Below are positions 46,965 through 56,700 of a DNA stretch of 64,000 nt, piece by piece. Each line of letters starts with the position of its first letter. Position 1 is the stretch's first letter. This stretch comes from Psychroserpens ponticola (GTDB taxonomy: Bacteria > Bacteroidota > Bacteroidia > Flavobacteriales > Flavobacteriaceae): contig NZ_CP116221.1 of the NCBI RefSeq assembly GCF_023556315.2, positions 1,747,001-1,811,000 on the forward strand. The letters run 5' to 3'. A model generated the notes under the pieces. The model was not told the origin of the DNA. It searched no databases and saw only the letters and a list, made by a program, of their open reading frames with translations. The translations under genes were made by a program, and so were the position numbers.

Positions 46965-47049
46965 TGCAAGCCCTTTTAACTTGAGAGCTTTTTGATTGTG
47001 AGATTGTCGATTACTACGTAATGACGATATATAAACAAACTGGCTTGCA
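46965..47049. other. Stem-loop with inner hairpin
   Basis: TGCAAGCC (46965-46972) pairs with GGCTTGCA (47042-47049). Inside, TCG.ATTAC and GTAAT..CGA (47007-47027) form a second stem with a TAC loop. Confidence 0.5.
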
Positions 47050-47135
47050 GATATGTTTTATGGAACTAAATGGAACAACTGACGAACACCTTATTACCTG
47101 CTCACGGATTATACTATCATTACTGAATTGTGTAA

Positions 47136-47163
47136 TAAAAAAAGAGCCCTAAAAAGGACTCTC
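47136..47163 (-). terminator. Terminator of the metal-resistance operon
   Basis: AGAGCCCT and AGGACTCT pair (one G-U in minus-strand RNA) around an A-run, followed by seven U residues. It lies 13 bases beyond the stop at 47176. Confidence 0.85.
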
Positions 47164-47175
47164 AATTTGTAGATT

Positions 47176-47616
47176 CTAATGATCGTGATTTGTATCGTCA
47201 TCATCTTTCATTTCACCAGATTGATTCATCATCATTTCGTGGTCGTATTTACAACAACCTGGTAAACCATCATATGCTTCTTCATCACCTGCTACTTTTT
47301 CGGTATCATATCCTGAAGCTGCGATTGCTTTATGGATTGCCATTGCATCGGTTTTTGTATCATCAAAAGACACATCAATCTTCTTTTTATCGACATCCCA
47401 ATTAGCACTTGCTACACCTTCAACACCGTTAGCTGCTTTTTCGATAGTGTTTTTACACATTCCGCAATTTCCTCTTACACCAAAAGACAGGTCTGTCATT
47501 GCCATATCTTTTGACATTTCAGTAGTTGTGGTTTCTGTTTCTTTTTTGGTTTCGTTTTTACAACTTGTCAAACCTAATGCTGCTATTACAGCTACACTTA
47601 AAATTACTTTCTTCAT
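47176..47616 (-). CDS. Periplasmic lipoprotein with heavy-metal-associated (HMA) domain
   Basis: 146 residues. The lipoprotein signal ends in LTSC (cysteine ~19), then a Thr/Glu/Lys linker leads to an HMA domain (DLSFGVRGNCGMCKNTIEKA ... GYDTEKV) with the metal pair in CGMC. A C-terminal His/Asp/Met/Cys tail (CCKYDHEMMMNQ... NHDH) adds metal ligands. It is likely a copper or silver binding protein on the periplasmic face, handing metal to the adjacent adaptor and RND pump. It is the last gene of the island before the terminator. Confidence 0.82.
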   Translation of the reverse strand: MKKVILSVAVIAALGLTSCKNETKKETETTTTEMSKDMAMTDLSFGVRGNCGMCKNTIEKAANGVEGVASANWDVDKKKIDVSFDDTKTDAMAIHKAIAASGYDTEKVAGDEEAYDGLPGCCKYDHEMMMNQSGEMKDDDDTNHDH

Positions 47617-47648
47617 TGTTTAAAATTTAATTGTTATTACTTGATTTA

Positions 47649-49427
47649 TTATTCTATTACTTGTTTTACTTCACCACAGGTTAGCATTGCTTCGCCAAAA
47701 TATGGATTGATTACTTTTTCTTCTTTACTCAACCAATATGCACCATTGTTGTTATCTGCCATTGGACAAAATTCCACATAGACCTTTTCATTAACACCAA
47801 ACAATTGAACAGCATTGATTAGATGTGATGATAAATGTTTAAAATGGTCTCTTTGTGATTCTATATCGGACGTTTCAGAAATTGAAGTTGCAGAAGATTT
47901 TATTTCGCCTTCTAATGACATCCAATGGTTATGCGCCTTATTATCTGACAACAATTTCATATCTACTTTGTTCAATTTATTTAATAAAGTTGTTGCGTTT
48001 GCTGAAGTACTTTTTGAATCTTCTTTTACTAAAGCATCTTTTAAATTGATATACTCATTGAAAACAGCTTTTAACTGCTCTTGAAATTTCGCTGATACTT
48101 TCAAACGCTCATTCATATTAGTGTGGTCACTTTCTTTGTTAGATGCATTGTTATCCATACCTAAATGACCTTCGTGTCCAGTCATTACTTTACCACCATC
48201 TTTATTCATCATAGACTTTTTGCCTTGTAATTGTGCTGCTGCATCAACCGTAAATGTACCGTTAGTCACTATTTCATTTCCAACAAATAAACCTTCTACA
48301 ACTTCATATTCATTACCAATTTGATTGCCTAATTTAATTTCACGCATTTCAAAAATAGGTTGGTCTGGATTTGTTTTAAGGTACACCACAGAACGTTCAC
48401 CTGTCCATAACACAGAAGATGCAGGAATTGTTAATACTTCGTCATTTTTAGCTGTACTGCCTTCAATATTTGCGGTTACAAACATTCCTGGTTTAAATAC
48501 ATCGTCCTTATTGCTTAAAACAATACGTAAGGTTACAGTTCTTGTTTTCGTGTTTAAAACTGGGTCAATGAAATCAACTTTACCTTTAAACTCTTTATTA
48601 GGATAAGCATTGGTTGTTATCATCACTTCCTGTCCTTTTTTAAAGCGGTCAATCTGATTTTCATACACATCAAAATTTCCCCAAACCGTGTTTAGATTAG
48701 CAATTTTAAGTAAGGGTTGTCCTTGTTTAATGTAATCGCCTTGCTCTACCAATTTTTCTGTAACAGTACCCGAAAAGGTTGCATAAACAGGAAAGTTTTC
48801 TTTCACTTTTCCTGTTTCTTCAATCTGATTGATTTGATTTTCAGAAAGCTTCCATAATTTCAACTTATTACGGACTGCTTTGTATAAAGCAGGTTGTGAT
48901 TCTTTTAAAGATGCTGCTGTAATCAGTTCCTGTTGTGCTGCATAGAGTTCTGGCGAATAAATGGTTGCCAATAATTGACCTTTACGAACTTCTTCGCCTG
49001 TAAAACTCACATTCAAACGTTCAATTCTTCCAGCGAAATAACTTACCTGTACTGCATTGGCTTCTTCGTTTTCAGCAATTTTACCAGATAATTTGATAGT
49101 ATTGCCTTCAACATTGCCTTTACCAACAATAGATGTTTGAATATTAGCTAAAGCCATTGCGTTTTTAGTCAATTTGAATTGGTCTGCTAACAAGCCATCA
49201 CTTCCATTTTCCGCAGGAATTAAATCCATTCCACAAATAGGACAATCGCCTGGTTCTGGTTGCATAATTTGTGGATGCATAGAACACGTCCACAGTTGAT
49301 TGGTTTCTGAAATGGCATCGTGATTATGTTCTGTATCTTTTTTTGATGAACCACCAAAAAGCAACCAACCCAATAACACACCTACTACGAGTATGCCAAT
49401 ATATATGACTATTTTATTATTTTTCAT
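47649..49427 (-). CDS. cusB: RND efflux periplasmic adaptor (CusB type) with metal-binding and DUF3347 domains
   Basis: 592 residues. An N-terminal membrane anchor is followed by a small metal-binding domain, WTCSMHPQIMQP...CPICGMDLIP (46-71). Next comes the adaptor core: lipoyl/hairpin (RKGQLLATIYSPELYAAQQE, KLVEQGDYIKQGQPLLKIAN) and beta-barrel (GNFDVYENQIDRFKKGQEVM). The last ~150 residues are a DUF3347 domain (FNEYINLKDALVKED...VYVEFCPMADNN...ISKEEKVINPYFG type end), as in many Bacteroidota adaptors. It links the CusA-like pump at 53744 with TolC. It overlaps the DUF305 gene by 11 bases. Confidence 0.9.
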   Translation of the reverse strand: MKNNKIVIYIGILVVGVLLGWLLFGGSSKKDTEHNHDAISETNQLWTCSMHPQIMQPEPGDCPICGMDLIPAENGSDGLLADQFKLTKNAMALANIQTSIVGKGNVEGNTIKLSGKIAENEEANAVQVSYFAGRIERLNVSFTGEEVRKGQLLATIYSPELYAAQQELITAASLKESQPALYKAVRNKLKLWKLSENQINQIEETGKVKENFPVYATFSGTVTEKLVEQGDYIKQGQPLLKIANLNTVWGNFDVYENQIDRFKKGQEVMITTNAYPNKEFKGKVDFIDPVLNTKTRTVTLRIVLSNKDDVFKPGMFVTANIEGSTAKNDEVLTIPASSVLWTGERSVVYLKTNPDQPIFEMREIKLGNQIGNEYEVVEGLFVGNEIVTNGTFTVDAAAQLQGKKSMMNKDGGKVMTGHEGHLGMDNNASNKESDHTNMNERLKVSAKFQEQLKAVFNEYINLKDALVKEDSKSTSANATTLLNKLNKVDMKLLSDNKAHNHWMSLEGEIKSSATSISETSDIESQRDHFKHLSSHLINAVQLFGVNEKVYVEFCPMADNNNGAYWLSKEEKVINPYFGEAMLTCGEVKQVIE

Positions 49428-49899
49428 TCTCTAATCGTTTTATTATTGCTTTCATTTCTTCTATTTCTTTACGTTGTGCTTTTATAATGTCTTCTGCTAA
49501 TTTCTTAACTTCTGGGTCTTGAATATCTGCTCTTTCACTTGTTAAAATAGCGATAGAATGATGTGGTATCATTGCTTTCATCCAAAGGACATCACCAATA
49601 ATTGGTGCTTGTGTTCTTACCAACCCTAATGCACCTACAAACAGTATAAAACTACCTGCGAGTATGGCGATATTCTTCTTTTTATCATTATACATTTTTC
49701 GCATAAAAAACCACATTATTACTGCCATTGTTGAAATTCCTAAACACGTCATATAGAATCGTGTTAGACTAAACCATACGTGGTCTATGGAATAGGTGTT
49801 TAAATACATTGTGATGTACATTGCTACAAATGAGCAAGCCAACATTATAAAGAAGGTTTTGTAATTTCCTTTGTTTGAGTGTTCTTTTGAATTTTCCAT
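49417..49899 (-). CDS. DUF305 domain membrane protein
   Basis: 160 residues. Three membrane helices fill the first ~95. The DUF305 region has WMKAMIPHHSIAILTSERAD and ends in a charged helix (KAQRKEIEEMKAII). DUF305 proteins belong to the ferritin-like/copper-resistance setting (for example beside CopA and CusB). The HH in MIPHHS is the conserved pair. It overlaps the adaptor start by 11 bases and is 18 bases downstream of the copper ATPase. The exact function is unknown. Confidence 0.88.
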   Translation of the reverse strand: MENSKEHSNKGNYKTFFIMLACSFVAMYITMYLNTYSIDHVWFSLTRFYMTCLGISTMAVIMWFFMRKMYNDKKKNIAILAGSFILFVGALGLVRTQAPIIGDVLWMKAMIPHHSIAILTSERADIQDPEVKKLAEDIIKAQRKEIEEMKAIIKRLENEK

Positions 49900-49917
49900 A
49901 TTTTTTTGATTTTATAG

Positions 49918-52419
49918 TTAAACTTTAATTGTTCTTAATCGTAGTGCGTTTGCTATTACCGAAACCGAACTAAAACTCATTGCTAAAGCTGCTATCATTG
50001 GCGAGAGTAGTATTCCGAAGAATGGAAACAACACACCTGCTGCAATAGGCACACCAAAAGTGTTGTAGATAAGTGCAAAAAATAGGTTTTGCTTAATGTT
50101 CTTCATTACAGCATTACTTAAATTTTTTGCTTTTACAATACCGTGTAAATCGCCTTTTACTAACGTTATCATTGCACTTTCTATCGCTACATCTGTTCCT
50201 GTTCCCATTGCAATACCTACATCACTTTTTGCCAATGCTGGTGCATCATTAATTCCATCACCTGCCATAGCAACTACTTTTCCATTTTTTTGTAGTTTCT
50301 CTACTTCTTTGAGTTTGTCTTCTGGTAGCATACTGGCTTTAAAATCTGCCAAATTTAGTTCTGATGCTACTGCTTGTGCTGTATCGTGATTATCACCTGT
50401 AAGCATTATCACATCAATGCCTTTATCTTGAAGTGCTTTAATCGCTTTAGCACTTGTTTCTTTTATCTTATCGCCTATAACTACATATCCAACTACGGTT
50501 TCATCTATTGACAAATAAGAAACTGTTTTGCCTTGTTTTTGGTAAGATTTAGCTTCGTCTTTCATTTTAGAGGTAATATCTGCTTTGGCATATTCCATCA
50601 TTTTAGGATTACCTAATGCTACATTTTTTCCATCAATTTTAGCTTCAACACCTTTTCCTGTAACAGCACTAAAATCTTCGGACTTTAAAATTTCTGCGTT
50701 GTGTTCTTTGCCATATTTAACTGTCGCTTCTGCTAAAGGATGTTCGCTATTTGTATTTAATGACACGATGTATTGTAACACTTCTTTTTCGCTTAAAACA
50801 GCATTAAAAGCACCAACGGTTTCAACTGTTGGTTTTCCTTCGGTAATTGTGCCTGTCTTGTCAACGATAAGCGTATTTACCTTATCCATTTTTTCAAGAG
50901 CTTCGGCATTTTTAATCAATACACCATTTTGAGCACCTTTACCCACACCAACCATCACAGACATTGGTGTTGCTAAACCTAAAGCGCAAGGACACGCAAT
51001 GATTAGTACTGCAATTGCATTCACAAACGCATACACATAAACTGGTTCTGGTCCCCAAATAGACCATACAATAAATGTGATAATAGAAATAAGAACTACA
51101 ACTGGTACAAAATAACCTGAAACTTTATCTGCTAAATTTTGAATAGGTGCACGACTTCTACTGGCATCATTAACCATATGAATGATTTGTGATAAAAGCG
51201 TGTCACTTCCTACTTTTTCAGCTTTCATTAAAAAGGTTTTATTCCCATTAATTGTTCCGCTACTTACTTTATCTTCTTGAGATTTGTTTACAGGAATAGG
51301 TTCACCTGTAATCATAGATTCGTCAATGGTTGTTTCGCCTTCAGTTATCACACCATCTACAGGAATTTTATCTCCTGGTTTCACTTTTAGAATATCGTTG
51401 AGTTCTATCTCGTCAATACTGACTTCAACTTCTTCACCATCTACTAATTTTATGGCTTTATTCGGTGCTAACTTTAGTAACTCTTTTACTGCCGAATTGG
51501 TTTTACTATGTGCGCGAGCTTCTAATAATTGACCTAAAAGTACTAATGTTAGAATTACCGTTGCTGCTTCAAAATAGACGTGAACTGCACCTGATTCAGT
51601 TTTAAATTGTTCAGGAAATACATCTGGAAACAACATCCCAAATACACTAAATAACCAAGCCACACCTGCACCGATTCCAATGAGTGTAAACATATTGAGA
51701 TTCCAAGTTTTTATGCTTCTATAAGCACGCTCAAAGAACATCCACGTAGCGTAAAAGACAACTGGAATGGATAAAGCAAACTGAATCCAGTTCCAATATT
51801 TCTGTTCCATTATATCGTATAATGGATTATTATTAAGCATTTCGCTCATAGCAATTAAGAAAATAGGTAATGTGAATACAGATGCTATCCAAAATTTCTT
51901 TAATAGCTTCTTATACGTTTTTTCTTCTGCTGAACTATCTACTTCCATTGGCACTAAATCCATCCCACAAATAGGACACGAACCTGCTTCGTCTTTGACA
52001 ATTTTTGGATGCATAGGGCACGTCCATTGTTCTGCTGAAGCTGTGGATAGATTTTGTTCTTCCACCAAATCCATTCCGCAAACAGGACAATCGCCTGGTT
52101 CATCATAAGTTTTATCGTCTTCGCAATGCATAGGACAATAAAATGTGCCTGTGCCTTTTCCTTTTGGTTGCTCTTTCTTTTTATCATTTGAATGTTGATG
52201 TTGTTCACCTTGTTTATGAATACTGTATCTATCACCATCCTTTTTTAAGGCTTCTTGAAACTTTTCTATAGGAATATGCGATTCCATTTCGATGGTAGCT
52301 TCTGCCTTATCTAAATCGACTGTTGCTTTTAAAACACCTTCTATTTTAGAGAGCGTTTCTTCAACGTGACTGCGACAACCGTTGCAAGTCATTCCGTGTA
52401 TATGATATGTGTGTTTCAT
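49918..52419 (-). CDS. copA: Copper-translocating P1B-type ATPase
   Basis: 833 residues. The N-terminus has an HMA domain (GMTCNGC, C12/C15), then two small metal-binding modules of the CPMH...CPVCGMDL and CPMHPKI...CPICGMDLVP type (90-120 and 132-158). Eight membrane helices carry CPC at ~475 (IACPCALGLATP). The phosphorylated aspartate is in DKTGTITEG (~520), with SEHPLAEA and GDGINDAPAL for the nucleotide and hinge regions. It pumps Cu(I) (and Ag(I)) from the cytosol to the periplasm, where the CusA/CusB/TolC set can remove it. It lies upstream of DUF305. Confidence 0.95.
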   Translation of the reverse strand: MKHTYHIHGMTCNGCRSHVEETLSKIEGVLKATVDLDKAEATIEMESHIPIEKFQEALKKDGDRYSIHKQGEQHQHSNDKKKEQPKGKGTGTFYCPMHCEDDKTYDEPGDCPVCGMDLVEEQNLSTASAEQWTCPMHPKIVKDEAGSCPICGMDLVPMEVDSSAEEKTYKKLLKKFWIASVFTLPIFLIAMSEMLNNNPLYDIMEQKYWNWIQFALSIPVVFYATWMFFERAYRSIKTWNLNMFTLIGIGAGVAWLFSVFGMLFPDVFPEQFKTESGAVHVYFEAATVILTLVLLGQLLEARAHSKTNSAVKELLKLAPNKAIKLVDGEEVEVSIDEIELNDILKVKPGDKIPVDGVITEGETTIDESMITGEPIPVNKSQEDKVSSGTINGNKTFLMKAEKVGSDTLLSQIIHMVNDASRSRAPIQNLADKVSGYFVPVVVLISIITFIVWSIWGPEPVYVYAFVNAIAVLIIACPCALGLATPMSVMVGVGKGAQNGVLIKNAEALEKMDKVNTLIVDKTGTITEGKPTVETVGAFNAVLSEKEVLQYIVSLNTNSEHPLAEATVKYGKEHNAEILKSEDFSAVTGKGVEAKIDGKNVALGNPKMMEYAKADITSKMKDEAKSYQKQGKTVSYLSIDETVVGYVVIGDKIKETSAKAIKALQDKGIDVIMLTGDNHDTAQAVASELNLADFKASMLPEDKLKEVEKLQKNGKVVAMAGDGINDAPALAKSDVGIAMGTGTDVAIESAMITLVKGDLHGIVKAKNLSNAVMKNIKQNLFFALIYNTFGVPIAAGVLFPFFGILLSPMIAALAMSFSSVSVIANALRLRTIKV

Positions 52420-52508
52420 CTGTTGTTATTTATTTTTTAATGGTCAGATGTAATTCGCTTATAAAAATCTTGAATAGTTTTATAATAATAATACATCCGC
52501 TCATTTCA

Positions 52509-53747
52509 TTATTGCTGTGTTAAATAATTAATGATTGTACTTTGCACATAGTAGGTCTTCACAGATTCTATTTGGTTCATTTGAAACTTTAGCTGCAACT
52601 CTTGAATATCCAAAACATCATTAAAATCTATCGTTCCTGTTTCATAGCTTTTGATTAAAATACCTTCTGCATCTTTAGCTTGCTTTAGGTTTTTGGTTTG
52701 GGTAGCATAACTTATTCTTGCAGAAATGCCTTCGTTAATCGCTTTGTCTAAAAGAGTTTCCAAAGTATTTAAGCGTTCCTGTTTTTGAGCAGTAATTTCT
52801 TGCTGTTGCAACTCATTCTGCTTGGTTTGCGATTTATATTTCTTATTGAAAATTGGGATAGATACCGAAACCATTGGCATCACAATGTCCTTTCCGTTAT
52901 CACTAAAATCCATATTTGGCCTTTCAGCAACATTGATATAATCTAATCCAAAACCAATCATTGGACTGCTTTCTTTTTGATTCAATAATTCTGATTGTTC
53001 TATGGATTGATACAGTTTATCATATTTTAGCAATTCAGGATGTAATGCTAAATTTTCAGAAGTAATATCAAAGTCTTCAGAAGGTATCATTAAACTATCT
53101 ACTACATTCACGGTAACATCATTATCTCTATTCAATAGATTATTGAAGTTAGTTTGTTCTGCTAAAAATTGTTGTTGCAATACATCTTTTAGTTGTTGCA
53201 TTTCGTTTTGGCGCATTTGTAAACGCAATACATCTACTGCGGATGCTTTACCAACCTCAACAGATGTTAGTGCTAATGTTTCGTAAGTTTCTAATAGTTT
53301 GATGTTTTCAGTTAAAACCTCTTGCTTTGCTTTGTTGGCGTATAGATTATAATAGGATTGTGATACCGAAGCCATTAGTTTTCGCTTTGCGATAACAATG
53401 TCCTCGTATTTAGCATCTGCCAATGAACTTACATAGTTTTCTCTCGATGTAATGGTTCCGAACCACGGTAACATTTGTTTAGCAGATACTTTAAAGCGTT
53501 GTGCACCTGTTCTGGTTTCCGGTTCACTTACAAAGTAACCAACACCAAATTCGGTATTAGGAATGGTATTGACTTCGTTTACTTTTTCAGAAGCTCTTTT
53601 GTATTGTAACTCAAACTTTTGAATTTCTGGATTGTTTGTTAATGCTTCATCTATAAGTGTTTCTAATTGTTGTGCATTTCCAATGAGAACAAAGAATAAC
53701 GAACAAAGAATAAAGACTGATTTTATGTGTGATTTTATTTGTTTCAT
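52509..53747 (-). CDS. TolC-family outer-membrane efflux protein
   Basis: 412 residues. The signal peptide ends near GNAQQ, followed by two copies of the long-helix TolC repeat, with the family pattern (ALTNNPEIQKFELQYKRASE, KQMLPWFGTI, NLLNRDNDVTVN, PELLKYDKLYQS). The extra periplasmic helices are coiled coils. It forms the outer-membrane channel for the adjacent CusA-like pump, whose stop overlaps this start by 4 bases. Its length is typical of metal-efflux TolC proteins. Confidence 0.9.
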   Translation of the reverse strand: MKQIKSHIKSVFILCSLFFVLIGNAQQLETLIDEALTNNPEIQKFELQYKRASEKVNEVNTIPNTEFGVGYFVSEPETRTGAQRFKVSAKQMLPWFGTITSRENYVSSLADAKYEDIVIAKRKLMASVSQSYYNLYANKAKQEVLTENIKLLETYETLALTSVEVGKASAVDVLRLQMRQNEMQQLKDVLQQQFLAEQTNFNNLLNRDNDVTVNVVDSLMIPSEDFDITSENLALHPELLKYDKLYQSIEQSELLNQKESSPMIGFGLDYINVAERPNMDFSDNGKDIVMPMVSVSIPIFNKKYKSQTKQNELQQQEITAQKQERLNTLETLLDKAINEGISARISYATQTKNLKQAKDAEGILIKSYETGTIDFNDVLDIQELQLKFQMNQIESVKTYYVQSTIINYLTQQ

Positions 53748-56700
53748 TTTACAGTTCTTTTAAGTTGAAATTCGGCTTTCCAGCTATATAATACTGGAAC
53801 AACAAATAAGGTTATTAAGGCTATAAGCATTCCACCAAAACTTGGTATTGCCATAGGTATCATTATATCACTTCCTCGACCTGTAGAGGTTAATACTGGT
53901 AATAATGCTAAAATGGTTGTAGCTGTAGTCATTAAACAGGGTCTGATACGTTTTTCTCCTGCTTCCACTATGGATGCTCTAATTTCCTTTTTATTCTCTG
54001 GTGTGTTTCTATCAAATGTTTGCGTTAAATAGGTTGCCATTACTACACCATCATCTGTTGCAATACCGAAGAGCGCAATAAATCCAACCCAAACTGCTAC
54101 ACTTAAATTAATAGGATGCATCTGGAATAAGTCTCGCATATTTTCGCCAAAGAAATTGAAGTTTAAAAACCAATCTTGGCCATAGAGCCAAATCATTATA
54201 AAACCACCTGCAAACGCTACTGCGATACCTGTGAATACCATTAAGGACGTACCAACCGAACGGAACTGGAAATACAGAATTAAGAAAATGATTGCCAATG
54301 CTAACGGTACAACAACCGATAAGGTTTTTTCTGCTCGTAACTGATTTTCATACGTTCCTGTGAATGCATAGTTGATTCCTTTTGGAACTATCAATTCACC
54401 AGAATCTATCTTTTCTTGGATTAGTGCTTGTGCATTTTCTACGACATTGACTTCTGCAAAACCATCCATTTTATCAAACAATACATAACCTACTAAAAAA
54501 GTATCTTCACTTTTAATGACTTGTGGACCTTGTTCGTATCTTATAGTTGCCAATTCGCTTAATGGCACAGGACTACCCTTTTCAACTGGTACATAAATCT
54601 GTTGTAAGTCTGTTGGGTTTGCACGTAATTCTCTTGGGTATCGTACTCGAACACCATATCGCTCTCGACCTTCTACCGTTTGGGTTAAGACCATACCACC
54701 AACTGCTACTTTTAATACATCTTGAACATCTTGTATCGAAATGCCATAACGTGCAATTTTCTCTCTATCAATATCAATTAACAAATAGGGTTTACCAACA
54801 ATACGGTCTGCAAAAACAGCTTCTTTTTTAACACCTTCAGCTTCCTTGATGATGTTTTCTAATTGCACACCAAACGCTTCAATCTGCTTTAAGTCTTGAC
54901 CTTTTACTTTAATTCCCATAGGTGCTCGCATTCCTGTTTGAAGCATCACTAATCGGGTTTCAATAGGTTGTAGTTTTGGTGCTGAAGTAACACCTGGTAA
55001 CTTTGTAACTCTTACGATTTCATTCCAAATATCGTCTGGTGACTGTATTTCTGGTCGCCAATTACGATAGTACTCGCCATCATCATCTTCAATTAATTGA
55101 GACCTTTTTATAGTGCTAAAAATGACGTTTTCGGAATTATTAGGATTAGAAACCAAACGACCATCCTTCAATTCAAAGAAGCCATCATCATTTACTTTGT
55201 AGCGTTGGCGTACTCCGTTTTCATTCAGCATATATTCTGGTTTATACTGAATCATATTCTCGTACATTGATAGTGGTGCTGGGTCTAAAGCTGATTCTGT
55301 TCTTCCTGCCTTACCAACTACGGTTTCAATCTCTGGAATACTGGCTACTGCCATATCTAATTGCTGTAAAACACGTTTGTTTTCTTCTACGCCAGAATGT
55401 GGCATCGAGGTTGGCATTAGTAGAAATGAGCCTTCATTTAATGAGGGCATAAACTCTTTGCCTGTATTTTTCATAATGAAAAATCCTGCGATGACAATAG
55501 CAGTTGGAACAGATAAAAACAATAGTTTGTTATCTAAACACCACCTTAAAATACGTGTGTAGTATTTTATAAATAATGAGAAAACACCTAATAAACCAAA
55601 GCAAATAACACTCACAAAAATGAGATTCCAAAAAATGCTTTTATCAACGCCTAATGGTCTCCAGTATTCGGCTAACAAGAACACAATAGCTGATACGGAA
55701 ATAATAATATTGATAAGATTAGCTTGTTTCTCTGTTATCTTATTTTGAAGATTGAGAAGTGCTGTAATTCCAAACGCTATCAAAATCAATCCTAACCAAT
55801 ACCCATAAATTATGGCAGCGATTCCTAATGCCATTAAGACACCATTTAAAACATATTTAAAAGTGTTTTTAATGTTTTTCTTTCTGAATAAAAATGCAGC
55901 AAACGGTGGAATTAAAAATAACGCCACGATTATAGAAGCTGTTAGTGCAAAAGTCTTTGTGAAGGCTAATGGTCTGAATAGTTTTCCTTCCGCTCCAATC
56001 ATTGTAAATACAGGAATGAAACTGATAATAGTTGTCATAACTGCGGTCACGATTGCGCCAGATACTTCAGCTGTTGCGTTATAAACTACCGTATTAGTGG
56101 ATTGTGTTCCATCATCTTCATCTAAATGCCGAATGATATTTTCTGATAGTATGACACCAACATCGACCATTGTACCGATAGCAATAGCAATACCTGATAA
56201 AGCGACAATGTTGGCATCTACACCAAAGAGTTTCATTGCAATAAATACCATTAAAACTGCAACAGGTAATAGTCCAGAAATTAGTACGGAAGCTCGAAGA
56301 TTAAACACCATAATAATTATTACTAAAATGGTAATCAATATTTCAAGAGTTAAGGCTTCGTTAAGTGTGCCTAATGTTTCTTGTATCAATTCTGTTCTAT
56401 CGTAAAAAGGCACTATGGTTACTTGTGAGGTTCTACCATCCGCTAATACTTTTGAAGGTAATCCTGCACTTAATTCATTAATTTTTTCCTTTACGTTATT
56501 AATGACTTCCATTGGGTTTGCGCCATAACGAGCCACCACAACAGCACCAACAACCTCTGCACCTTCTTTATCTAATAATCCACGTCTTGTTGCAGGACCT
56601 AATGAAACTTTACCAATATCCTTTATCCTAATTGAAGTATAATCTTCTGAAGTGACTACTGCATTTTCGATGTCTGAAATGGATTTCACATAACCCAAAC

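Noticed and set aside
46662-47055. Structured region as tmRNA, RNase P RNA or a group I/II intron
   Set aside because: The conserved cores of these RNAs were not found, and no intron-encoded protein is present.
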